A stretch of 6,177 nucleotides of DNA from Zoogloea sp. (lineage in GTDB: Bacteria > Pseudomonadota > Gammaproteobacteria > Burkholderiales > Rhodocyclaceae), in contig JAEUNV010000038.1 in the NCBI GenBank assembly GCA_016790385.1, positions 1 through 6,177 on the forward strand. Reading direction: 5' to 3'. Below are positions 1-6,046 of the stretch, one piece after another (the first letter of the stretch is position 1; every line of letters begins with the position of its first letter). Below the pieces are notes generated by a model, which was not told where the DNA came from, ran no database searches, and saw only the letters and a program-made list of their open reading frames with translations. The translations under genes were made by a program, and so were the position numbers.

Positions 1-2
1 AC

Positions 3-251
3 GGACCAACCCAAGCGGTGATCATCGGTTTCGTCATCACAACGCCCGGCGAAGCACCCGAAACCCTGAAGCGGCTGAAACAGGCGGGCGCGGCGGATGC
101 CCGCTTTGTCAGCAGCCTTTCTCCACGCAGTCACCTTTACCAACTGACCTGCCCGGAATCAGACCCGCTTTGCGACCGCGTTATGGAAATGCTCCGTTCT
201 TACCCGGAAATCGAATACGCAAGCCCTGACAAACGGAAAGGTTCACTATGA
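3..251 (+). CDS. Stand-alone subtilisin propeptide-like (inhibitor I9-like) protein, 5'-truncated by the window edge
   Basis: Only the C-terminal 82 residues are visible. The frame is open to the left edge, so the GTG at 18 is probably not the start and a signal peptide may lie upstream. The visible part follows the beta-alpha-beta-beta-alpha-beta order of I9 propeptides: a strand (VIIGFVI), a helix (PETLKRLKQAG), a beta hairpin (ARFVSSLSPRSHLYQL), a helix (DRVMEMLRSY) and the closing strand PEIEYASPD. The same end, DVEYAVPD, closes the prodomain of the protease encoded next. Two cysteines six residues apart (LTCPESDPLCD) could form a disulfide, which suits a periplasmic or secreted protein. 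The stop overlaps the protease ATG (ATGA), so translation is probably coupled. Free I9-type proteins are known as subtilisin inhibitors and folding chaperones; that role here is inferred. It could instead be the C-terminus of a larger protein. Confidence 0.75.
   Translation, partial: GPTQAVIIGFVITTPGEAPETLKRLKQAGAADARFVSSLSPRSHLYQLTCPESDPLCDRVMEMLRSYPEIEYASPDKRKGSL
235..241 (+). promoter_or_regulatory. Ribosome binding site of the protease gene, inside the upstream gene
   Basis: GGAAAGG lies 6 nt before the ATG at 248, within the last codons of the upstream gene. It supports the chosen protease start. Together with the ATGA overlap it suggests that the two proteins are made in a fixed ratio from one mRNA. 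Confidence 0.6.
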
Positions 252-2095
252 AAGTGCGAATCCGCACGGCCCTCGCCCTGGGCGCCCTGCTTGGTGCCCT
301 TCCGTGCGCCCATGCGCTTGAGGGCGTCGAGGCCCGGGTCATCATGAAGCTCAAGGCGGGCTCTCCCCTCAAGCAGATCCAGGCCGCCGGTCGCGTCGAG
401 ACACTGAACACCCGCCTGGGACTGAAAGCCCGCATGATCAGCCAGCCCGGCCGGGATCTCCACGTCCTGCGCGCCAATGGCCTGACATCGGAGGCACTGG
501 CCGCCAGGCTGAGCGGGGATGCCGACGTGGAATACGCCGTTCCGGACCGAGTCAAGAAGATCAGTGCCTTACCAAACGACCCCTTGTATGGGTTCCAGTG
601 GTACCTGCAAGCACCCGACACCACCCGCCTCGCCGCCACCAATGCCCAGGCTGCCTGGGATATCACCAGTGGCAACGGCGCGGTAGTCGTGGCCGTGGTG
701 GATTCCGGCGTGCGCTTCGACCATGAGGATCTGGCCCCCCGCCTGGTGGCAGGTTACGACTTCATCACCGACAACCTCAACGCAAACGACGCTCAAAGCG
801 GCCGGGATGCGGACGCTTCCGACCCAGGCGACTACGTCTCCACAGCGGATCGCAACAACGCCGCCCTGGCTGCCTTGTGCGGAATCCTGAGCGCACACGG
901 CAGCAGTTGGCACGGCACCCAGGTGGCCGGCATTCTGGCGGCGGAAACCAACAACTCCAGGGGGATCGCCGGTCTCGCCGGCGCTACCCGGATCCAGCCC
1001 ATCCGCGTGCTCGGCAAGTGCGGGGGCTTCGACTCCGACATCATCGCCGGCATGCGCTGGGCGGCCGGTTTGAGCGTGCCCGGGGTACCCAGCAATCCGA
1101 CGCCAGCCCGGGTCATCAATCTGAGCCTCGCCGGGGCCGGCACTTGTAGTGCTGCCTATCGCTCGGCGATTGCCGAGATCAGGGCGGCGGGCGCACTCAT
1201 TGTTGCCGCATCAGGCAATGAATCGGGGGCGGTTAACGAACCCGCAAACTGCCCTGGAGTGCTTGCCGTGGCCGGCATCCGCCATGCGGGGACCAAAGTG
1301 GGTTATTCGAGCCATGGCGTCGAGGTAGGGATCAGCGCGCCGGCCGGCAACTGTGTGAATATTGAGGTCGGCCAGCCCTGCCTTTTCCCGTTTGTCACCC
1401 TGACCAACCTGGGCACCACATCCCCCGCGGGCAACACCTACACCGGAACCGGGGATGTCACCGTAGGCACCAGCTTTGCCGCGCCGCTGGTGGCCGGTAC
1501 GGCAGCGCTCATGCTGGCCGCCAACGCGGCGCTGACGGAAACCGATGTGAGCCGTCTGATCAAGAGCAGCGCCACCCCTTTCCCGCTGGAGAGCACGCTG
1601 CCCACTTGCCCGCTCACGTCCACTGATGGCCAGTGCAACTGCACCACCACCACCTGCGGGGCAGGCATGCTCAATACCGGCTCTGCCGTGGCGGCTGCCA
1701 TTGCGGCGGCCAATCCCTCCGTAAGCATCAATTTGGCGGAATCCAGGGTGGCAGGTATGGCCTTCAAGCTTGACGCCAGCGCGAGCAAAGCCACGGGGAG
1801 TGCCCATCTGGTTGCCTGGAAATGGATCCAGATCAGCGGCCCCGAGAACGGGCAGTTCAGCTCCGACAACATCGCCACCCCATCCTTCACCGCGCCCGTG
1901 GCCGGCACTTATGTGGTGGGCCTGACCGTTACCGATGACAGCGGGCGTCAGGGTACGGGGCAAGCGACTTTCGATGTGCAGTCTGCTGCCGTCAAGTCCG
2001 GAGGAGGGAGCGGAGGTGGAGCCCTTGATGCTGGCGGCCTCTTTGCCCTGATCGGCCTGGCGGCCCTGGTTGCAGGACGACGCCTCAAGGGATGA
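248..2095 (+). CDS. Secreted S8 family serine protease (subtilisin-like) with I9-like prodomain, PKD-like domain and GlyGly-CTERM-like tail
   Basis: This is a complete 615-residue secreted endopeptidase. Residues 1-23 form a Sec signal peptide with probable cleavage after AHA. Residues about 28-105 are an I9-like prodomain ending DVEYAVPD, which should fold the enzyme and be removed by autoprocessing. The catalytic domain spans about 108-480: Asp152 in VAVVDSGV, His222 in SSWHGTQVAG, oxyanion Asn324 in AASGNESG and Ser409 in VGTSFAAPLVAG. Ten cysteines (such as 211, 258, 300, 335, 454 and 470) suggest disulfides. Residues about 490-577 resemble a PKD-like beta sandwich (WKWIQISGPE, GTYVVGLTVTDDSG). 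A Gly-rich linker, a hydrophobic stretch (about 592-610) and RRLKG at the end resemble the GlyGly-CTERM signal processed by rhombosortase. All catalytic residues are present, so it should be active. HGTQVAG replaces the commoner HGTHVAG. The substrate is unknown. The start is supported by the signal peptide, the ribosome binding site and the ATGA overlap with the upstream gene. Confidence 0.95.
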   Translation: MKVRIRTALALGALLGALPCAHALEGVEARVIMKLKAGSPLKQIQAAGRVETLNTRLGLKARMISQPGRDLHVLRANGLTSEALAARLSGDADVEYAVPDRVKKISALPNDPLYGFQWYLQAPDTTRLAATNAQAAWDITSGNGAVVVAVVDSGVRFDHEDLAPRLVAGYDFITDNLNANDAQSGRDADASDPGDYVSTADRNNAALAALCGILSAHGSSWHGTQVAGILAAETNNSRGIAGLAGATRIQPIRVLGKCGGFDSDIIAGMRWAAGLSVPGVPSNPTPARVINLSLAGAGTCSAAYRSAIAEIRAAGALIVAASGNESGAVNEPANCPGVLAVAGIRHAGTKVGYSSHGVEVGISAPAGNCVNIEVGQPCLFPFVTLTNLGTTSPAGNTYTGTGDVTVGTSFAAPLVAGTAALMLAANAALTETDVSRLIKSSATPFPLESTLPTCPLTSTDGQCNCTTTTCGAGMLNTGSAVAAAIAAANPSVSINLAESRVAGMAFKLDASASKATGSAHLVAWKWIQISGPENGQFSSDNIATPSFTAPVAGTYVVGLTVTDDSGRQGTGQATFDVQSAAVKSGGGSGGGALDAGGLFALIGLAALVAGRRLKG

Positions 2096-2101
2096 TGCTG
2101 C

Positions 2102-2113
2102 CGAGCCGGCTCG
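2102..2113. repeat. 12-bp perfect inverted repeat after the protease gene
   Basis: CGAGCCGGCTCG is self-complementary and begins 6 nt after the protease stop region. It has no spacer, so it would make a poor RNA hairpin. At this GC content such a short palindrome may be chance. Confidence 0.4.
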
Positions 2114-2116
2114 CAC

Positions 2117-2132
2117 CCCGGCCCTCACCGGG
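2117..2132 (+). terminator. Weak candidate hairpin between the protease gene and dnaE2
   Basis: CCCGG and CCGGG can pair around the 6-nt loop CCCTCA. No T-run follows, so this is not a canonical intrinsic terminator. It lies where protease transcription would be expected to stop before the SOS-controlled gene. A Rho-dependent end is equally possible. Confidence 0.25.
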
Positions 2133-2147
2133 AGGAAGATGGAGGGC

Positions 2148-2174
2148 TTGATCATGAGACTGTTTATTTATACA
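2148..2174 (+). promoter_or_regulatory. Candidate sigma70-type promoter of dnaE2, overlapped by the LexA box
   Basis: TTGATC (2148-2153) is a possible -35 element and TATACA (2169-2174) a possible -10 element, 15 bp apart and each matching 4 of 6 consensus bases. Transcription would then begin at about 2180-2183, at or just before the ATG. The operator covers the -10 element, so bound LexA would block RNA polymerase. The match is modest and the spacer short, so the exact element is uncertain. Confidence 0.35.
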
Positions 2175-2177
2175 GTC
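2158..2177. promoter_or_regulatory. LexA operator (SOS box) of dnaE2
   Basis: CTGTTTATTTATACAG (2160-2175) is a perfect CTGT-N8-ACAG site with an AT-only centre. The half-sites extend by one GA/TC pair to GACTGT...ACAGTC. This is the E. coli-type LexA consensus used by beta- and gammaproteobacteria. The AT-rich block stands out in GC-rich surroundings and lies 5 nt from the dnaE2 ATG (7 nt from the core site), as expected for repression of a DNA-damage-induced polymerase. Confidence 0.93.
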
Positions 2178-2182
2178 AACTC

Positions 2183-5100
2183 ATGGAATCGCCCCCCCTT
2201 CCGTCTTTTGCCGAACTCTACTGCCGCAGCAATTTCAGCTTTCTGACGGGCGCCTCGCACCCCGAAGAACTGGTAGCCCAGGCCATCTCCCTGGGTTACG
2301 CCGCTCTGGCGATCACCGACGAATGTTCCCTTGCCGGTGTGGTCCGAGCCTATGCCCAGTGGCGTCAGCAGCCGGATGCCCTTCAGCTCTTGATCGGCAC
2401 CTCGCTACAGCTCGCGGACGGCCCCCGACTGGTACTCATCGCCACCCATCGGGCGGCTTACGGCGGCCTCTCCAGCCTGATCAGCAAAGGGCGGCGCGCT
2501 GCCGCAAAGGGTAGCTATCACCTGACGCGCAGCGATCTGGCAGAAGGTGTACCCGGCTGCCTGGCCCTGCTGCTCCCCCCCGATTCGGCCGACGGCGGAA
2601 TGGATGCCCTCGCCGCCGATGCCCGCTGGCTGGCCGGGTGTTTTCCTGGCGCAAGCTGGCTGGCGGCCCCTCTGCATCTGGGGCCTGACGACGCCTGGCA
2701 GTGCAGCCGGATTGCCGGTGCCGCCAGCAAAGCCGGGATTCCCGTGGTGAGCACCTGTGCCCCCCTGATGCACAGCCCGGAACGAAAGCCCCTGGCCGAT
2801 GCGCTGGGGGCATTACGTCACCGTTGCAGTCTGGACGAAGCCGGCTACCGCCTGGCCCCCAATCGCGAGGCGCATCTACTGCCCCGTGAAGAGCTGGGTT
2901 TGCGCCATCCGGCGGCATGGCTGGCCGAATCCCTACGGATCGCGGCACGCTGCCATTTCACCCTGGACGCCCTGCGCTATGAGTACCCGGAGGAGATTGT
3001 TCCTCCCGGGGCTACGGCGGCAAGTCATCTGCGGGCCCTCGTGGAGCGGGGGCTGGGCCGCCGCTATCCGGCCTGGGCCAACGGCAGCGCCCCTCTGCCG
3101 GAGGGTATCCGCCACCAGGTGGACAAGGAGCTGGCCTTGATTTCCGAGCTGCGTTACGAGGCCTTTTTCCTCACCGTCGAAGACATCGTGCGCTTCGCCC
3201 GCAGCAAGGACATCCTCTGTCAGGGGCGCGGATCGGCGGCCAATTCCGTTGTTTGCTACACCCTGGGAATCACCGAGGTGGCGCCGGCTGAAGCCAGCCT
3301 GCTGTTCGAGCGTTTCATCTCCCGGGAGCGTAATGAGCCACCCGACATTGATGTGGATTTCGAGCACGACCGGCGCGAAGACGTCATCCAGTACATCTAC
3401 GCCAAATATGGCCGTGACCGGGCCGCTCTGGCTGCCACCGTGATCCGTTACCGTCCGCGAAGCGCCCTGCGCGACGCCGGCCGTGCCCTGGGGTTCGATG
3501 GCGGCCAGATCGACCAGCTTGTCCGCCGTCTGGCCTGGTGGGATGGCCTCCGGATCGCCCCCGAACGGATTCGTGAAGCAGGCCTAGACCCCGACAATCC
3601 ACGCATCCACCAGTTGCTCGACCTGGCCAATGCGCTTGTCGGCTTTCCCCGACATCTGTCCCAGCACGTGGGCGGTTTCGTGATTTCCCGGGGGCCCTTG
3701 TCCGAGCTGGTGCCCGTGGAAAATGCAGCAATGGAAGACCGCACCGTGATCCAGTGGGACAAGGACGACCTGGAAACGCTGGGGCTGCTGAAGGTGGACG
3801 TACTCGCCCTTGGCATGCTGTCGGCGATCCGCCGCAGCTTGGCGCTGATTGGTCAATGGCGGAAGTGCACCTTCAGGATGGGTGACATCCCCCGGAATGA
3901 GGTGGAAGTCTACGACATGCTCTGTGAAGCTGACGCCATGGGTGTCTTTCAGGTCGAATCCCGAGCCCAGATGAGCATGCTGCCGCGCCTTCGCCCACGC
4001 TGTTACTACGATCTGGTGGTGGAGGTCGCCATCGTGCGGCCAGGCCCGATCCAGGGCGGCATGGTTCACCCTTACCTCGCAGCCCGGGACAAACTGGCCC
4101 GGGGAGAACCCATCACCTACCCCCGGCCCGAGATCGAACCCGTGCTGCGCCGGACCCATGGCGTGCCGATCTTCCAGGAACAGGTGATGCAGCTGGCCAT
4201 GATTGCAGCCGGTTTCACAGCCGGCGAGGCTGACCAGCTACGCCGGGCCATGGGCGCCTGGGGCCGCAAGGGCGAACTGACCCGCTATCAGGACAAGCTC
4301 ACCGCAGGCATGCTGGCCCAGGGCTACAGCACCGAGTTTGCCGAAGCCCTGGGGCGCCAGATCCAGGGCTTCGGGAGCTATGGCTTTCCGGAATCCCACG
4401 CCGCGAGCTTCGCCCTGCTGGTCTATATATCGGCCTGGATCAAGCGCTTCGAACCTGTCGCCTTCCTATGCGGGCTGCTCAACAGCCAGCCCATGGGTTT
4501 CTATGGGTCATCCCAACTGATCCAGGATGCCCGCCGCCATGGGGTGGAGGTATTGCCGGCAGATGCTGCCCGCAGCGGCTGGGAATGCGACCAGGAGCCC
4601 TCCTCCTTCGACCCTGCGCGCCCGGCGGCCCGCCTCGGGCTGTGCCTGGTCAAGGGGTTCAACCAAGAAGCAGCCGGGCGCATCACCGCCGCCAGGCAGA
4701 TACGCCCGTTTCAAAGTGTCGACGATCTGGCCCGACGCGCCGCGCTATCTGCCACCGAACTCCAGGCACTGGCAAACGCGGGCGCCCTGCAAAGTCTGGC
4801 GGGCCATCGACATCAGGCATGCTGGGCCGCTGCCGGTTGTCAGACCGTACCGGAACTGCTCCGGGAAATCCCCGTCCCCGAAACCATGCCGTCACTGCCG
4901 GCCCCGGATGAAACTCAGGAAGTGATCGCCGATTACGCACGGCTGGGCTTCAGTCTGGGACGCCACCCTCTCAGTTTTATCCGGGGCCTGCTGCGTGCTG
5001 AACGCTTCCTGAGTGCTGCCGAGATCGCCAACTGCCCCGATCGCAAGCTGGCACGAGCCGCTGGAATCGTCACCTGTCGCCAGCGCCCGGGCACCGCCAA

Positions 5101-5326
5101 GGGCACCATGTTCATCACCCTTGAGGACGAAACCGGCTGGATCAATGTGGTCGTGCGGCCGGAACTCCTGGAGACGGAGCGGCAGATTCTGCTGGGTGCA
5201 TGCCTTCTCGGCGTCTATGGCCAGATCACCCGCCAGGGCAGCGTGGTGCATCTCCAGGCAAAACGAGTCGTCGACCGCTCAGCCCAGCTGGGCCGATTGG
5301 CGCCGCAGAGCCGGGATTTTCATTGA
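2183..5326 (+). CDS. dnaE2: Error-prone DNA polymerase DnaE2/ImuC (SOS mutagenesis, C-family polymerase)
   Basis: This is a complete 1047-residue C-family polymerase, the usual DnaE2 length. It synthesises DNA across lesions during the SOS response, normally with ImuA and ImuB. An N-terminal PHP domain (about 8-210) opens with ELYCRSNFSFLTGASHPEEL. The palm holds RGSAANSVVCYTLGITEV (349-366) and PPDIDVDFEHDRRED, giving catalytic Asp390 and Asp392; the third, Asp539, is in LLKVDVLALG. Further C-family motifs are HLSQHVGGFVISRG (about 491-504), GVFQVESRAQMSMLPRL (about 587-603), RPGPIQGGMVHPYL (619-632) and GSYGFPESHAASFALL (731-746). A helix-hairpin-helix region (about 840-872) and an OB fold (about 958-1031) follow. 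The ending SRDFH is typical of DnaE2 and not of replicative DnaE. ATG 2183 is the only plausible start: no in-frame start codon lies upstream in the gap, and the PHP motif begins within ten residues. No Shine-Dalgarno sequence precedes it. No imuA or imuB is adjacent. Confidence 0.97.
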   Translation: MESPPLPSFAELYCRSNFSFLTGASHPEELVAQAISLGYAALAITDECSLAGVVRAYAQWRQQPDALQLLIGTSLQLADGPRLVLIATHRAAYGGLSSLISKGRRAAAKGSYHLTRSDLAEGVPGCLALLLPPDSADGGMDALAADARWLAGCFPGASWLAAPLHLGPDDAWQCSRIAGAASKAGIPVVSTCAPLMHSPERKPLADALGALRHRCSLDEAGYRLAPNREAHLLPREELGLRHPAAWLAESLRIAARCHFTLDALRYEYPEEIVPPGATAASHLRALVERGLGRRYPAWANGSAPLPEGIRHQVDKELALISELRYEAFFLTVEDIVRFARSKDILCQGRGSAANSVVCYTLGITEVAPAEASLLFERFISRERNEPPDIDVDFEHDRREDVIQYIYAKYGRDRAALAATVIRYRPRSALRDAGRALGFDGGQIDQLVRRLAWWDGLRIAPERIREAGLDPDNPRIHQLLDLANALVGFPRHLSQHVGGFVISRGPLSELVPVENAAMEDRTVIQWDKDDLETLGLLKVDVLALGMLSAIRRSLALIGQWRKCTFRMGDIPRNEVEVYDMLCEADAMGVFQVESRAQMSMLPRLRPRCYYDLVVEVAIVRPGPIQGGMVHPYLAARDKLARGEPITYPRPEIEPVLRRTHGVPIFQEQVMQLAMIAAGFTAGEADQLRRAMGAWGRKGELTRYQDKLTAGMLAQGYSTEFAEALGRQIQGFGSYGFPESHAASFALLVYISAWIKRFEPVAFLCGLLNSQPMGFYGSSQLIQDARRHGVEVLPADAARSGWECDQEPSSFDPARPAARLGLCLVKGFNQEAAGRITAARQIRPFQSVDDLARRAALSATELQALANAGALQSLAGHRHQACWAAAGCQTVPELLREIPVPETMPSLPAPDETQEVIADYARLGFSLGRHPLSFIRGLLRAERFLSAAEIANCPDRKLARAAGIVTCRQRPGTAKGTMFITLEDETGWINVVVRPELLETERQILLGACLLGVYGQITRQGSVVHLQAKRVVDRSAQLGRLAPQSRDFH

Positions 5327-5340
5327 ATCCTGCGCTAATC

Positions 5341-5356
5341 TCGCGGTCAGACGCGA
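5341..5356. repeat. Small inverted repeat in the dnaE2-lipoprotein gap
   Basis: TCGCG and CGCGA pair around a 6-nt loop (GTCAGA), 15 nt after the dnaE2 stop. It is not followed by a T-run. It could be a weak transcription end, part of the 5' leader of the next gene, or chance. Confidence 0.25.
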
Positions 5357-5367
5357 CCAACAGGACA

Positions 5368-5379
5368 TCCGGTACCGGA
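5368..5379. repeat. 12-bp perfect palindrome overlapping the lipoprotein ribosome binding site
   Basis: TCCGGTACCGGA is self-complementary. Its right arm shares bases with the Shine-Dalgarno GGAG (5377-5380) of the next gene. It could be a small operator or chance. Confidence 0.4.
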
Positions 5380-5380
5380 G
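5377..5380 (+). promoter_or_regulatory. Ribosome binding site of the lipoprotein gene
   Basis: GGAG lies 6 nt before the ATG at 5387 and fixes that start, which also gives a well-formed lipoprotein signal peptide. Confidence 0.65.
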
Positions 5381-5386
5381 ACCACC

Positions 5387-6013
5387 ATGACACTTCGACG
5401 CATCATTGCCCTGGTTGTTGCAGGAGTCCTGCTCACCGGATGTGCCAGTTCAACACTAAGATCAACGTGGCGCGATGAAACCGACTCGGGCACCACGCCA
5501 CGAAAGCTGGTGATCTTTGTTGCAGTCAAGGACGATAACCTGCGCCGAATGGCAGAGAACCGGGTATTGCAGTCAATTCCCCCGGGCACCAGCGCTACGG
5601 CCGGACACACCCTTGAACTTGACCCGAAGCTTGAAGCGGACGATGTCCGGGCTCGTCTGAAAGAACTGGGTTTTGATGCAGCCCTGCTTTCCAGACTGGT
5701 TTCGGTGGATAAATCCCAGACCGTCGTGCCCGCTCAAACCCAATTCGCCTACGATCCGATGTTTCGGCGTTTCGGGCCTCGCTTTGGCTCCTTCTACAAC
5801 TTCTACCCTTACGTTTACACCACTCCGGCCTACACCGTAGACAACACCACCGTCGTCGTTGAAACCTTGCTCTACCGCCTGCCGGACGGCAAGCCGGTAT
5901 GGACTGCCGTCAGCGAAACCCTCAATCCCAGATCATCTGCCCAGGTGGTGGAGGAACTCATCACCCTGGTGGGAGGGAAGCTGAAGTCGGAAGGCCTGCT
6001 CCCCTCCCGCTGA
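5387..6013 (+). CDS. DUF4136-like outer-membrane lipoprotein
   Basis: A 208-residue lipoprotein. Two Arg at the N-terminus, a hydrophobic core (IIALVVAGVL) and the lipobox LLTGC give cleavage before Cys19. Ala at +2 favours sorting to the outer membrane. The mature part follows the DUF4136 layout: STWRDE close to the anchor; a strand and helix with KLVIFVAVKDDNLRRMAENR (about 40-59); a second half-domain, LKELGFDAALLSRLVSVDKS (91-110); an aromatic-rich middle (about 120-149, FRRFGPRFGSFYNFYPYVY); then VVVETLLYRLPDGKPVWTAVSETLNP (156-181) and a C-terminal helix. The family's function is unknown and nothing here defines it. The gene begins 60 bp after dnaE2. It may have its own promoter or be read through from dnaE2; no convincing promoter was seen. 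The DUF4136 assignment is by recalled pattern, not a search. Confidence 0.85.
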   Translation: MTLRRIIALVVAGVLLTGCASSTLRSTWRDETDSGTTPRKLVIFVAVKDDNLRRMAENRVLQSIPPGTSATAGHTLELDPKLEADDVRARLKELGFDAALLSRLVSVDKSQTVVPAQTQFAYDPMFRRFGPRFGSFYNFYPYVYTTPAYTVDNTTVVVETLLYRLPDGKPVWTAVSETLNPRSSAQVVEELITLVGGKLKSEGLLPSR

Positions 6014-6027
6014 GCAGCCCACCCCAC

Positions 6028-6045
6028 CCCGGCAGCCAAGCCGGG
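6028..6045. terminator. Hairpin between convergent genes, possible bidirectional transcription end
   Basis: CCCGGC and GCCGGG form a 6-bp GC stem around the loop AGCCAA. It lies 14 nt after the lipoprotein stop and 1 nt beyond the end of the convergent gene. Neither side has a T-run, so it is not a standard intrinsic terminator. Its position between two converging genes still makes it the best candidate for a transcription end. Confidence 0.4.
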
Positions 6046-6046
6046 C

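Noticed and set aside
18..20. GTG at 18 as the true start of the first gene
   Set aside because: The frame stays open to the left edge, no ribosome binding site is visible before the GTG, and starting there would give no signal peptide.
877..1149. 90-codon + strand frame within the protease gene
   Set aside because: Its Arg/Gly/His-rich translation is typical of an out-of-frame reading of GC-rich DNA, and it overlaps the S8 catalytic core.
2117..2132. Hairpin as a definite intrinsic terminator of the protease gene
   Set aside because: The stem is only 5 bp and no T-run follows; it is kept as a weak candidate only.
1211..2155. 314-codon open frame on the - strand across the protease gene
   Set aside because: It lies wholly opposite a gene with all catalytic motifs, and its product has no recognisable domain. 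Long antisense frames are common opposite GC-rich genes.
3584..4159. 191-codon open frame on the - strand inside dnaE2
   Set aside because: It is opposite the conserved polymerase core, and its composition follows from the dnaE2 codons; no family features are visible.
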